From Bacteroidota bacterium (GTDB lineage: Bacteria > Bacteroidota > Bacteroidia > Chitinophagales > Chitinophagaceae), in the NCBI GenBank assembly GCA_016868455.1, contig VGGV01000010.1:42003-106002 (forward strand): a stretch of DNA of 64,000 bases. Direction: 5' to 3'. The notes under the pieces are model-generated. The model worked only from the letters and a program-made list of their open reading frames with translations. It made no database searches and had not been told where the DNA came from. Each line of letters opens with the position of its first letter. Position 1 is the first letter of the stretch. Below are positions 41,450 through 50,912 of this stretch, piece by piece. Both the position numbers and the translations under genes were made by a program.

Positions 41450-43681
41450 ATGCATCGAGCCCTTTTGTTCACGACCGCTTTTCTTATTACCGTTTTCTCG
41501 GGTGGTAATCTTTTTGCCCAGAATAAAAAACTGATCCTGGAAGATATCTATACCCATGGCCTCTACAGGTCAAAAGGCATCGGGCAGATCCGCTGGATGA
41601 AGGATAACAAAAGCTACTCCATGCTGGAGTTTAATACTGCAGCAAGAGGAACTGATATAGTTCGTTATGATGTGGCGGGCGGAACAAAATCCGTTCTGGT
41701 AAATGCAAATCAGTTGCTTCCGGCCGGGGCAGCCAAACCATTATCTGTTGATGATTATATATGGTCGGACGATAACAGCAGGCTGCTGCTATTTACCAAT
41801 ACCCGTAAAGTGTGGCGTTATAATACAAGAGGCGACTACTGGGTGCTGAATCTTACCAATGGAAAATTAAAACAACTGGGCAAGGGTCTTGAAGAGGCCA
41901 CACTCATGTTTGCCAAATTCTCACCGGACGGGGGAAGAGCGGCTTATGTAAGCAAACTGAATATCTATGTGGAAGATATTGCCACCGGGAAAATTACACA
42001 GCTGACAAAAGATGGAGGCGGCAATATCATCAACGGCACATTTGACTGGGTGTATGAAGAAGAACTGGATTGCCGCGATGGTTTTCGCTGGAGCCCCGAT
42101 GGAAAAAATATTGCTTACTGGCAATCCGATACAAAAGGTGTCGGCACTTTTTACATGATCAATAATGTGGACTCCAATTATTCGGTTCCCATTCCTTTGC
42201 CTTATCCAAAAGTGGGCACTCCTAATTCGGCAGTAAAAGTGGGTGTGATACCGGCAACCGGCGGACCTACAAAATGGTTTAAAGTACCCGGTGATTCACG
42301 CAATAATTATTTGGCAAGAATGGAATACATCCCCGGTTCGGATGAAGTGATGATACAGCAACTAAATCGCTTACAGAATACAAATACGGTTTGGGTGGGG
42401 AATACAAAGACGATGAGGCTGAAAAATATTTTGACTGATAAAGATGAAGCTTTCCTGGATATACATGACAATATTGAATGGCTGGATAACCAAACATCAT
42501 TTACCTGGACCAGTGAAAAAGATGGCTGGATGCATTTGTATAAAATATCAAGAGACGGAAAACAAATGCAGCTGATCACCAAAGGAAATTTTGATGTGGT
42601 GAACATCAACTGCATTGATCCCGCCGGTGGTTATGTTTATTATATCGCTTCGCCGGAAAATTTTACGCAGCGTTATCTATACCGCAGCCGGCTGGATGGG
42701 AACGGGGAAGCAGAAAGAGTATCTCCTTTGAATATGGCGGGCCAGCATTCCTACCAAATTTCTGCCGATGCAAAATATGCCATACATAATTTTGTGAATG
42801 CAACTACTCCTCCCCGCATCTCACTGATCGATCTGTCTTTGCATAAAGAAATAAAATTGCTGGAAGACAATGCGGCATTAAAAACTAAAATGAATGAGCT
42901 GGGGCTTCGCCCCAAAGAATTTTTGAAAGTGGATATCGGCGATGTGGTGCTGGACGCCTGGATGATAAAACCAAAGGATTTTGATCCGCAGAAAAAATAC
43001 CCTATCATTTTTCATGTGTATGGTGAGCCGGCGGGTTCAACGGTACAGGACAACTGGGGCACCGGTGATAATTTCTGGCATCAATACCTCGCCAATGAAT
43101 TGGGCTGTATCGTCATGAGCATTGATAACCGCGGCACCAAAGTACCGAGAGGAAGGGCCTTCAGAAAATGTATCTACAGACAGATTGGTTTACTCGCTGC
43201 CGATGACCAGGCTGCTGCAGCTAAAAAAATATTCAGCATGTGCCCTTTTATAGATTCATCTCATACAGGCATCTGGGGCTGGAGTGGTGGCGGGCAAATG
43301 TCGCTGCATTGCATTTTCCGGCATGGTGATGTTTATAAATCAGCCATAGCGATTGCCTTTGTGGCCCACCAGGCGCTGTATGATAATATTTACCAGGAGC
43401 GGTACATGGGCCTGCCGGATGATAATAAGGAAGGATACAGGGAAGGTTCCCCCGTCACCCATGCAAAAAAATTGAAGGGCAACCTGCTCATCATGCATGG
43501 CACGGGCGATGACAATGTGCATTACCAGAATTTTGAAATGATGGTGAATGAATTAATAAAACACAACAAACTCTTCAGCATGATGTCCTACCCCATGCGG
43601 GATCATGGCATTTACCAGGGAGAAAACACTACTCTGCAGATGCGCCGAACTATGGAATTGTTTTGGAAAAAGAATTTGTAA
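41450..43681 (+). CDS. Dipeptidyl peptidase IV-type S9 peptidase
   Basis: The 743-residue secreted protein begins with a signal peptide (LLFTTAFLITVFSGGNLFAQ) and an eight-bladed beta-propeller with DPP-IV N-terminal domain (YIWSDDNSRLLLFTNTRKVW, FDWVYEEELDCRDGFRWSPD with the Glu-Glu pair that anchors the substrate N-terminus). The alpha/beta-hydrolase domain ends with the triad: Ser in WGWSGGGQMS near residue 610, Asp in HGTGDDNVH near 684, His in MRDHGIYQG near 722. DPP-IV removes dipeptides with Pro or Ala at the second position. It probably feeds on host or environmental peptides and works in the periplasm. Confidence 0.92.
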   Translation: MHRALLFTTAFLITVFSGGNLFAQNKKLILEDIYTHGLYRSKGIGQIRWMKDNKSYSMLEFNTAARGTDIVRYDVAGGTKSVLVNANQLLPAGAAKPLSVDDYIWSDDNSRLLLFTNTRKVWRYNTRGDYWVLNLTNGKLKQLGKGLEEATLMFAKFSPDGGRAAYVSKLNIYVEDIATGKITQLTKDGGGNIINGTFDWVYEEELDCRDGFRWSPDGKNIAYWQSDTKGVGTFYMINNVDSNYSVPIPLPYPKVGTPNSAVKVGVIPATGGPTKWFKVPGDSRNNYLARMEYIPGSDEVMIQQLNRLQNTNTVWVGNTKTMRLKNILTDKDEAFLDIHDNIEWLDNQTSFTWTSEKDGWMHLYKISRDGKQMQLITKGNFDVVNINCIDPAGGYVYYIASPENFTQRYLYRSRLDGNGEAERVSPLNMAGQHSYQISADAKYAIHNFVNATTPPRISLIDLSLHKEIKLLEDNAALKTKMNELGLRPKEFLKVDIGDVVLDAWMIKPKDFDPQKKYPIIFHVYGEPAGSTVQDNWGTGDNFWHQYLANELGCIVMSIDNRGTKVPRGRAFRKCIYRQIGLLAADDQAAAAKKIFSMCPFIDSSHTGIWGWSGGGQMSLHCIFRHGDVYKSAIAIAFVAHQALYDNIYQERYMGLPDDNKEGYREGSPVTHAKKLKGNLLIMHGTGDDNVHYQNFEMMVNELIKHNKLFSMMSYPMRDHGIYQGENTTLQMRRTMELFWKKNL

Positions 43682-43818
43682 CCGATAGGCTTATTTGCCA
43701 CTGAGATTCACTTGCGGGAATATCAGGTATTGTTTGAAATGTAATACTAACATTTGTCATTCAGAGTAAGTAAATTCCTGATCAGTTTTTCCGGCTTTTT
43801 TAAAAAGAAGCAAACACA

Positions 43819-46176
43819 ATGAAAAAATATCTTTCCTTTTTTGTGCTGATCGTTTTTTCACATTGTTGCGGCGCCCAGTCCGGTTTTAAAAGCGGCAACA
43901 TGAAGCTGGCTATCAACAAAAAAGGATTTTTGACCCAACTGTCCAGTACGGAAACCGGGATAAACTATTTGGCCACGGATACAATTGCACCCCTTTTAAC
44001 AGTTATTTCCAATACTGTTAAACACCTGCCTTCATCAACAAAGTATAATACTTCTTCAAAAATACTGGCTATTAAATTTGAAAAAACTGACATTACCATT
44101 CAGGTTGCCATTAAAGAGAAAAAATCACATGTTACCTTTGAGATAGTAAAAGCTGAACCATCAAAACTCATTGATGGCATTTTGTGGGGTCCGGTACCGC
44201 TCAGCATTTCTGAAACAATTGGGGAAATCATCGGAGTGGTTCGCAACAAAGATGTCGCCGTTGGAATACAGGTTTTGAATATTGAAACGGATGGTGGTGA
44301 CTATACACCCGAAGGAGCCACCTTCGACAGGGGAAAAGCAGCCCTGAAAACAGCGTGGGGGTCCACATTACAGGCCCATTCTATTAATCGTGACAGGCAG
44401 CGGTTCATCAATTCATGGACAGGAAGTTTAACCAACACCCCCGTTGCGCCCATGAAAGGGAAAACGGTGGTTGGAAGTAAAATCGCCATTTTTTCCTGCA
44501 GAGAGCCTGAAACATTAAATCAAATTGAAAAAATTGAGCTGGCGGAAGAACTACCGCATCCAATGATTAACGGCAAGTGGGTAAAACATGCGTGGCAGCG
44601 AGGACACTCTTACCTGATTTCAGAATTTACAGAAAAGAACATTGATAACATGATAGCCTATACAAAAAGAGCCGGTCTGGTATCGTTATACCACAGTGAG
44701 CCGTTTAGTACATGGGGAAACTTTGAGTTGAATCCCGCCATGTTTCCGAACGGACGAAAAGGGTTGAAAAATTGCGCCGATAAAGCCCGCAATTCCGGTC
44801 TTTTTCTTGGCTTACATGTCCTTACCAATTTTATTACATCCAATGATCGGCTAATTACACCCGTTCCGGATCGGCACCTGGCACTTACAGGGTATGGATT
44901 GCTTACACAAGCTATAACCGCCACTTCAACGGAAATTCCGGTTTCCACTCCTGAATATTTCAACGATACTTTAAGAAATGATATGCATACGGTCATGATT
45001 GGCGCCGAGCTCATTCGTTATAAAAGCGTATCCGCTTCTGCTCCCTTCAAACTGCTGGATTGTCAGCGAGGGGCTTTTGGAACCAAAGCCGCTGCTCATG
45101 CCGAAAAAGATACCGTTGGAAAACTGTATGATCACCCGTACAAAATTTTCTTCCCCGATATAGTGCTTCAGGATAAAGTAGTAAAAAATATTGCAGACCT
45201 TTTCAAAGAAACGGGTGTAAATCATCTCGATTTTGACGGGTTTGAAGGCTGCCTGGCGTCGGGACAGGGCGATTATGCGGTGAATAAATTTGCTTATGAT
45301 TTTTACAACCAGGTTCAACATCCTTTTCTAAACGGAACCAGTATTTCAAAATCATTTTACTGGCATATTAATACATATTGTAACTGGGGCGAGCCCTGGT
45401 ATGGCGGTTTCCGGGAAAGCATGCAGACCTACCGTATTGATAACCAAAAATTATTTGACAGAAACCTAATGCCCCATATGCTGGGTTGGTACCTGCTTAC
45501 ACCCCGTACCACAATAGCAGAAATGGAATGGATGCTTGCACGGGCTGCAGGGTTTGATGCCGGGTTTGCAATGGTGTCGGGCCAGGAGGCCATTGAATTG
45601 AATCCTGATGGCCTGGCCCTGCTGGATCTTATCCGTGAATGGGAAACTGCAAGACTTGGAAATGCTTTTTCATCAGTGCAAAGAGAACTGATGCAAAACA
45701 CAGCCAATGAGTTTCATCTCGAAAAAATAAATAAAGGGCAATGGAAGCTGTACCAGATGAATAGCTCAGAAAAGTTCATACACAAAGCCGGGCAAAAACA
45801 ACCGGGTGAACCCACCGGTAATCTGTGGACGTTTACACAAAAGGGAGGCAAACAGCCTTTACGATTTGTACTCACCGTACAGGGGGAGGAAGGAGCTGTT
45901 TCAAAAACCAGGTTGCTTATTGACGATTATTTTGAAATAACTATACCCGATGAAATAAAGGCCGGGCAAACATTAACCTGTGAGGGAAATAAGGCTTTGT
46001 CTCTTTATGATGATAAGGGGAAATTTATAAAATATATTGAAATCCCGTCGTTGCCAGAACTTGATACAGGTGCTCATAAAATATTTTTTGACACCCGTTT
46101 TTCAGGAAACGAAGCTACAGAAGTCCGTTTTGAAGTGAAGTCATTTGGGTTACCGGAAAAGATAATTGCAAAATGA
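43819..46176 (+). CDS. Large secreted protein, probable glycoside hydrolase of unknown family
   Basis: The 785-residue protein begins with a signal peptide (LSFFVLIVFSHCCGAQ). The first 250 residues are beta-rich (GFKSGNMKLAINKKGFLTQL, HVTFEIVKAEPS). The middle, about 270-600, looks like a TIM barrel, with GHSYLISEFTEKNIDNMIAY, NSGLFLGLHVLTNFI, HLDFDGFEGC near residue 470 (candidate catalytic Asp) and ILMPHMLGWYLL-like strands. The last 120 residues form a beta-sandwich. This order (beta domain, barrel, beta domain) resembles GH36/GH97-type glycosidases, but I recognise no family. It lies between DPP-IV and serine dehydratase and after GH95, so a role in glycan breakdown is plausible. Confidence 0.6.
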   Translation: MKKYLSFFVLIVFSHCCGAQSGFKSGNMKLAINKKGFLTQLSSTETGINYLATDTIAPLLTVISNTVKHLPSSTKYNTSSKILAIKFEKTDITIQVAIKEKKSHVTFEIVKAEPSKLIDGILWGPVPLSISETIGEIIGVVRNKDVAVGIQVLNIETDGGDYTPEGATFDRGKAALKTAWGSTLQAHSINRDRQRFINSWTGSLTNTPVAPMKGKTVVGSKIAIFSCREPETLNQIEKIELAEELPHPMINGKWVKHAWQRGHSYLISEFTEKNIDNMIAYTKRAGLVSLYHSEPFSTWGNFELNPAMFPNGRKGLKNCADKARNSGLFLGLHVLTNFITSNDRLITPVPDRHLALTGYGLLTQAITATSTEIPVSTPEYFNDTLRNDMHTVMIGAELIRYKSVSASAPFKLLDCQRGAFGTKAAAHAEKDTVGKLYDHPYKIFFPDIVLQDKVVKNIADLFKETGVNHLDFDGFEGCLASGQGDYAVNKFAYDFYNQVQHPFLNGTSISKSFYWHINTYCNWGEPWYGGFRESMQTYRIDNQKLFDRNLMPHMLGWYLLTPRTTIAEMEWMLARAAGFDAGFAMVSGQEAIELNPDGLALLDLIREWETARLGNAFSSVQRELMQNTANEFHLEKINKGQWKLYQMNSSEKFIHKAGQKQPGEPTGNLWTFTQKGGKQPLRFVLTVQGEEGAVSKTRLLIDDYFEITIPDEIKAGQTLTCEGNKALSLYDDKGKFIKYIEIPSLPELDTGAHKIFFDTRFSGNEATEVRFEVKSFGLPEKIIAK

Positions 46177-46394
46177 TTGGTGAATAGTACCGTTTTGAAA
46201 TCCTTTGTGACCTGGCGCCATAGCGGCAAAATCAGCATAACTGATTTTTGGAATGTGTTCATGCCTGACACAAATTCTCCTGGCCTTGTTTCTACTGAAA
46301 AATCGGTTGGTTACTTCAATTTGCTGATTCCTGCTGGCAGGAGCGGAGGGATGGCTGAATATTTTGTACCTTAAATAATTATTTCCCGGGAAAC

Positions 46395-47972
46395 ATGAGC
46401 ACCTACCCCAGCATATTCAATGATGTGATCGGCCCGGTGATGCGGGGGCCATCCAGTTCACATTGCGCCGCATCATTGCGTATAGCCCGTTTGTGCCGCG
46501 ACCTGATGGATGAAAACATCAAAGACATCCTGGTTGAATTTGATCCCAACGGCTCGCTGGCTACCACGCATAAAAGCCAGGGTTCGGATATGGGTTTGTT
46601 CGGCGGCTTTCTCGGGTGGGAAGCACATGATGAACGATTACCGGAATCTGATAAACATTTAGAAACAGCAGGAATAAATGTAAGCATTAAAATTGTAGAC
46701 ATGGGTGCCACGCATCCAAACACGTACAGGATAACCTTACAGAATAATAAAGAAACAAGAAAACTCACTGCCATTTCCACCGGCGGGGGAATGATTGAAG
46801 TAATTGCTATTGACGATCTGCCGGTTTCTATGGCAGGTGATTATTTTGAAACATTGATCTATTGTGAAAAGCCTGAAACCATTTTACCCTTCCTGCAGGC
46901 ATCAGTTGATTGCGACGAGATAACCGCTCACAAAGGCGCAGTAAATTTTATAGAGATCAAATCGCAGCGCTTTTTAGATGAGGCCATGTATAAAGAGTTG
47001 CTGGAAATGGAAGGGGTTTTATTTATCAAACAGCTTCATCCCGTATTGCCGGTAATGGCCAGGAAAAACATGCAGGTGCCTTTTATTACCTGTAATGAAA
47101 TGCTGGAGTATAATAAAGACAGGAATAAAACCCTTTGGGAACTGGCTGTTGATTATGAAATGGCCAGGGGAAATATTTCAGCCAATGAAGTATTGGAAAA
47201 AATGCGCCAGATCATCCATATCATGGGCAGCGCCATTGAATCAGGATTGAAAGGAACAAAATACCATGACCGCATATTAGGCTCGCAGTCGCCGCAGTTC
47301 AAAGAAAAAATGGATGCCGGTAAATTACTCGGAGGCGATGTCAATAACCGCATCATCATGTACACCAGCGCCACGATGGAAGTAAAAAGTTCAATGGGTG
47401 TGATCGTGGCGGCGCCAACAGCCGGCAGTTGCGGTGCTCTGCCCGGAGCGTTGTTTGGCACTGCACATTCATTGGCATTAAGTGAAGATGTATTGGTAAA
47501 AGCAATGCTCTCTGCCGGGCTCATCGGTGTATTTATTGCTGCACATGCTACATTTGCTGCAGAAGTGGGTGGCTGTATGGCTGAAACCGGTTCGGGTGGT
47601 GGAATGGCTGCCGCTGCAATTGTGGAAATGAAAGGCGGCACACTGGAACAATCCATTGCTGCTGCATCACTGGCATTGCAAAACTCATTGGGAATAATTT
47701 GTGATCCCATCGGTAACCGGGTAGAAGCCCCCTGTCTCGGAAGAAATGTAATGGCCGCAACCAATGCTGTGTCCTGCGCCAACATGGCCCTGTCTGACTA
47801 TGAAAAACTGGTACCGCTGGATGAGGTAATAGAAACCATGAAAGTTGTTGGCGACCAGATACACCATACACTCCGCTGCACCAACCTCGGCGGACTCTCC
47901 ATTACCAATGCCGCCAAAAAAATAGAAGCCATGTTGGAACAGCAGCCGCAACCATTTTATAAGAGTTGTTAG
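46395..47972 (+). CDS. sdaA: L-serine ammonia-lyase (L-serine dehydratase), single chain
   Basis: The 525-residue protein joins the beta and alpha parts in one chain. The N-terminal part has FNDVIGPVMRGPSSSHCAAS and a ferredoxin-like region with STGGGMIEVIAI near residue 133. The C-terminal part has VAAPTAGSCGALPGALFG near 337, AETGSGGGMAAAA near 395 and CDPIGNRVEAPCLGRN near 437, whose cysteines bind the 4Fe-4S cluster. It deaminates L-serine to pyruvate and ammonia without pyridoxal phosphate. Length and motif order match the fused type. An Nfu carrier for the cluster is encoded at 10162-10758. Confidence 0.93.
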   Translation: MSTYPSIFNDVIGPVMRGPSSSHCAASLRIARLCRDLMDENIKDILVEFDPNGSLATTHKSQGSDMGLFGGFLGWEAHDERLPESDKHLETAGINVSIKIVDMGATHPNTYRITLQNNKETRKLTAISTGGGMIEVIAIDDLPVSMAGDYFETLIYCEKPETILPFLQASVDCDEITAHKGAVNFIEIKSQRFLDEAMYKELLEMEGVLFIKQLHPVLPVMARKNMQVPFITCNEMLEYNKDRNKTLWELAVDYEMARGNISANEVLEKMRQIIHIMGSAIESGLKGTKYHDRILGSQSPQFKEKMDAGKLLGGDVNNRIIMYTSATMEVKSSMGVIVAAPTAGSCGALPGALFGTAHSLALSEDVLVKAMLSAGLIGVFIAAHATFAAEVGGCMAETGSGGGMAAAAIVEMKGGTLEQSIAAASLALQNSLGIICDPIGNRVEAPCLGRNVMAATNAVSCANMALSDYEKLVPLDEVIETMKVVGDQIHHTLRCTNLGGLSITNAAKKIEAMLEQQPQPFYKSC

Positions 47973-48021
47973 CAGCTATAGTGCAATCCGGTCAGCCGGT
48001 TCTTCATCCCCTCTGTGCTTG

Positions 48022-48039
48022 CCTGCCGGTTTAGGCAGG
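48022..48039. repeat. Short palindrome CCTGCC / GGCAGG
   Basis: Arms CCTGCC and GGCAGG surround GGTTTA. It lies between the serine dehydratase stop and a coding remnant. The core matches the palindrome downstream of nfu at 10777-10797, suggesting a dispersed repeat. Confidence 0.5.
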
Positions 48040-48046
48040 GATAGGT

Positions 48047-48232
48047 AATTATGACCGTACCTTTACAGCATGGCCTACCAATGCGGGCATGATGCGTATT
48101 TATTCCGCCATGGGCGATTATAAAAAAGCATTGCAGTATGCCAAAGCAGCACTGGCCCAGGCGCCGGATGATCAGAATAAAAAATTCCTGGAAGGGGCGA
48201 TTAAAACACTCAGCGAGGGCAAAGCGCTTTAA
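48047..48232 (+). pseudogene. C-terminal remnant of a TPR-type (DUF2911-like) protein
   Basis: The 61 codons NYDRTFTAWPTNAGMMRIYS, AMGDYKKALQYAKAALAQA and PDDQNKKFLEGAIKTL form a single TPR hairpin that ends cleanly at TAA. There is no start codon in frame at the front, and a TAG lies a few codons upstream within the palindrome at 48022-48039. The sequence resembles the tails I recall from DUF2911 proteins. The 5' part of the gene has been lost, probably with the repeat at the break point. Confidence 0.6.
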
Positions 48233-48408
48233 TTACCGGGATGCAGTTTTCTTATGTTGCTTTTTATTCCCAATTCAGCTCCATAAGAAATAATGTTATT
48301 ATGAGGGGGAGCCCGATGCTCAGTTAAACCAGCTTTTTTATTATTCTGCCCGGCTGCCTTTGTAAAATTTATCCCCGGCAGCAATCTTTACTTTAATAAC
48401 TTTAGTAC

Positions 48409-49131
48409 ATGAAGGCCGGGCAATATATCCTTGTTTCCCTTGCTGTGTTTTCCTGCTTTGCCGCTCAGCCGCAGCAGCGGGTGGTGGATGTGGGCAAGGA
48501 GGATACCAGCCCCATGAGCGGCCTCTTCCTGGTGCTGGGCGGCGAACCCATCTCGCTGGCCCGTTATGTAAAAGTGGTGGAAGGCACCCCCTACTTCAGT
48601 GATGGCTGGATGCTGGGTTCGCTGGTGCTTCCGGCAGGAAAACGCTACGACAGCATCCGGCTGAAGATTGACCTGCTGGCCGATGAAGTGCATTATCAGG
48701 ACAGGGCGGGCAATCCGCTTATTGCCAATAACCGCATCCGGGAAATTTGGCTTACCGACAGCGCCGAAAAAAAACGCTACCACTTTGTGCATTCATCGTT
48801 TATTGGTTCGGGCACTGCGGCAGCGGCGGGCTGGCACCTGCTGCTGGCAGAAGGAAAAGCCCTGCTCTTTAAAAAACCGGTAAAGGAAATCATGGAAACA
48901 AAACCCTACGGATCGGCCACCACCGAACAGCATATTACCACTGCCAGCCGTTATTTTATTTTATACAACAATACTTTCACTACCGTTAAATCACTTTCGT
49001 CAGTTGCCGAATTACTGACCGGTAATACTGCTGAGCTGCAGCAATACATCGGCGCCAACCGGTTGAAGGGAAAGTCGGATGCCGATTATATCAGCCTTGT
49101 TTCTTATTACAACAGCCTGCATGTAAAATGA
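48409..49131 (+). CDS. Secreted protein of unknown function
   Basis: The 240-residue protein has a signal peptide (GQYILVSLAVFSCFAAQ, cut about residue 22). The mature part is beta-rich with GKRYDSIRLKIDLLADEVHY, ANNRIREIWLTD and AGWHLLLAEGKALLFKKP, followed by a short C-terminal helical stretch. No catalytic motif or family is recognised. Similar small exported proteins are common in Bacteroidota. It ends 19 bp before the corA start, so co-transcription is likely. Confidence 0.65.
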   Translation: MKAGQYILVSLAVFSCFAAQPQQRVVDVGKEDTSPMSGLFLVLGGEPISLARYVKVVEGTPYFSDGWMLGSLVLPAGKRYDSIRLKIDLLADEVHYQDRAGNPLIANNRIREIWLTDSAEKKRYHFVHSSFIGSGTAAAAGWHLLLAEGKALLFKKPVKEIMETKPYGSATTEQHITTASRYFILYNNTFTTVKSLSSVAELLTGNTAELQQYIGANRLKGKSDADYISLVSYYNSLHVK

Positions 49132-49150
49132 TTTTTCCTACCTTCCTGTT

Positions 49151-50266
49151 ATGAATCTCGAAAAGCTGCGCCCCGATAAATACCTGAAGTACCTGTACCT
49201 GCCCAATCTTTTTACCGCAAAAAGAACCAAGGAAATTCTTTCTGTGAACCCCACGGTAATCCCCCACCGGGAAGAGGCAAAAGAAGTATTGATTTCTGTT
49301 TTTGATTACAACGGCGACAGCCTGGAAGAAAAGAGGGCGGCTTCTGTAGCAGATTGTTTACCCTACAAAACCAGCGGCCGCACCACCTGGATTAATATTG
49401 ACGGGTTGCGCAAAGCGGATGTGGAAGCCGTATGCATCCATTTTGATATCCACCCGCTGGTAACAGAAGATATCCTGAGCATCAACCAGCGGCCAAAATT
49501 AGATGAGGCGGACAACAACATTTTTTGCCTGCTTAATATGCTGTACTATAATGATGAAAAGTTGTCGGTGGAGCAGGAACAGATCAGCATCATCCTGGCC
49601 AAAGATGTGGTCATCAGTTTTCAGGAAGATGCCCGGCGGGATGTGTTCACCCCTTTACGTGAAAAACTGAAAGCCGGTGGCGGCAAACTCCGTCAGCGGG
49701 GGGCCGACCTGCTTTGCTATGCCCTGCTGGATTTGATTGTTGACCATTATTTTTTGGTGATGGAAAAACTGGGCGAACGGATTGAGGAGGTAGAAGACGA
49801 GGTGATGCGGGGAAATAACCCGAGGGCCCTTGCCCATATTACCCAGTTGCGCAAAGAGCTGATCATCTTAAAAAGAAATTTTTCGCCGGTACGGGAACTG
49901 GTTAACGGTTTTTTGCGCAGCGAAAGCTTCCTGCTGGAAGACCGGCATACCAAATACTATAAAGATGTATACGACCACATCGTACAGGCTATTGACCTGG
50001 TGGAAAATTACCGGGATGTGATGGTAAGCATGCAGGACCTGCACATCAACAATGTGAACTTAAAAATGAACGAAGTGATGAAGGTGATGGCCATCGTAAC
50101 CTGCCTGCTGGCGCCGGCCACTGTTATCGGCGGCATATTCGGGATGAACTTTGATGCCAATGTGGATTTCCTTCACCAGCGCTGGGGCTTTTACACCGCC
50201 GTCGGCGCAATGCTGCTGATTCCCGCCCTGATGCTTTACGGATTTAAGCGGAGGGGGTGGTTCTGA
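49151..50266 (+). CDS. corA: CorA-type magnesium/cobalt transporter
   Basis: The 371-residue protein has the CorA layout: an N-terminal alpha/beta cytoplasmic domain (WINIDGLRKADVEAVCIHFD near 78), a long stalk helix (RELVNGFLRSESFLLEDRHT near 257), and two C-terminal membrane helices. VIGGIFGMNFDANVD near residue 326 contains the GMNF selectivity motif and the last helix ends GFKRRGWF. CorA homopentamers form a Mg2+ channel gated by cytosolic magnesium. Length is as expected; no riboswitch was identified upstream. Confidence 0.94.
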   Translation: MNLEKLRPDKYLKYLYLPNLFTAKRTKEILSVNPTVIPHREEAKEVLISVFDYNGDSLEEKRAASVADCLPYKTSGRTTWINIDGLRKADVEAVCIHFDIHPLVTEDILSINQRPKLDEADNNIFCLLNMLYYNDEKLSVEQEQISIILAKDVVISFQEDARRDVFTPLREKLKAGGGKLRQRGADLLCYALLDLIVDHYFLVMEKLGERIEEVEDEVMRGNNPRALAHITQLRKELIILKRNFSPVRELVNGFLRSESFLLEDRHTKYYKDVYDHIVQAIDLVENYRDVMVSMQDLHINNVNLKMNEVMKVMAIVTCLLAPATVIGGIFGMNFDANVDFLHQRWGFYTAVGAMLLIPALMLYGFKRRGWF

Positions 50267-50299
50267 ACAACAGCAGCCCGCAAATTGTCAGCGTAAAAA

Positions 50300-50806
50300 T
50301 TATTTTCTTTTGAAAACCGGTACGGTGCTGCAGGGTTCACCATACATGATGCTTTTGGCTACCGGCCGCAGCAGTCTGGTAATTTCCATATACACAAAAT
50401 CAGCAACGGGTGTTTCGCCGCAGCCTTTAATCACCACCCTTTTATCTGCATATTCATTGATGTTGATGGAGGAAAGGTTGCGCAGAAAAAGCTGTTTGTG
50501 CAGTTCTTTTTCATCCCCCATTACTATTGCTTTGGCAACGGGTTGCAGGTAAGCCGCCACCAGCATCCATGCCCATACGGGAATTATGGCATCGGCGCTG
50601 CAGAAAACAGCCACATTTTTACCGGCATAGGCCTGCCAGTCCTGTGTTTTCAGCGTCTCCCTGAATTCTTTTTCTTTCAATATCATTCCCATGAATAAAT
50701 GATCCTTCAGGTCGAATAATGCCGTTTCGCCCCGGGGATACCAGTTTTCAGGGTCAATGGTTACCAGTCCGCTTTCCGCTACTTTATTGATAATGGGTTC
50801 ACTCAT
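50300..50806 (-). CDS. DUF2480 family protein
   Basis: The 168-residue cytoplasmic protein starts with NKVAESGLVTIDPENWYP and continues FDLKDHLFMGMILKEKEFRE, KNVAVFCSADAIIPVWAWML and KRVVIKGCGETPVADFVYME. These match proteins I recall as DUF2480, restricted largely to Bacteroidota. Their function is unknown. It is convergent with corA (33 bp apart) and downstream of the PPIase terminator, so probably has its own promoter. Confidence 0.8.
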   Translation of the reverse strand: MSEPIINKVAESGLVTIDPENWYPRGETALFDLKDHLFMGMILKEKEFRETLKTQDWQAYAGKNVAVFCSADAIIPVWAWMLVAAYLQPVAKAIVMGDEKELHKQLFLRNLSSININEYADKRVVIKGCGETPVADFVYMEITRLLRPVAKSIMYGEPCSTVPVFKRK

Positions 50807-50861
50807 TGCATCACAAAATTAGATACCCTTAGCCAGTTCTGTTTCCGACATCAGCAAAACA

Positions 50862-50887
50862 AAATCCCGCCTTGTTGAGCGGGATTT
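50862..50887 (-). terminator. Rho-independent terminator of the PPIase gene
   Basis: Perfect 9-bp arms AAATCCCGC and GCGGGATTT surround an 8-nt loop, 26 bp after the PPIase stop codon on the minus strand. On that strand the stem is followed by a TTTTGTTTTG run. It can act in both directions, but plus-strand genes are not directly before it. Confidence 0.85.
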
Positions 50888-50912
50888 CAGTCAGTATTGG
50901 CTGTATAAATGT

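Noticed and set aside
46177..46374. 65-codon plus-strand open frame after the secreted glycosidase-like gene
   Set aside because: It starts directly after a stop, has no recognisable domain or ribosome-binding site, and the sequence looks like AT-rich spacer.
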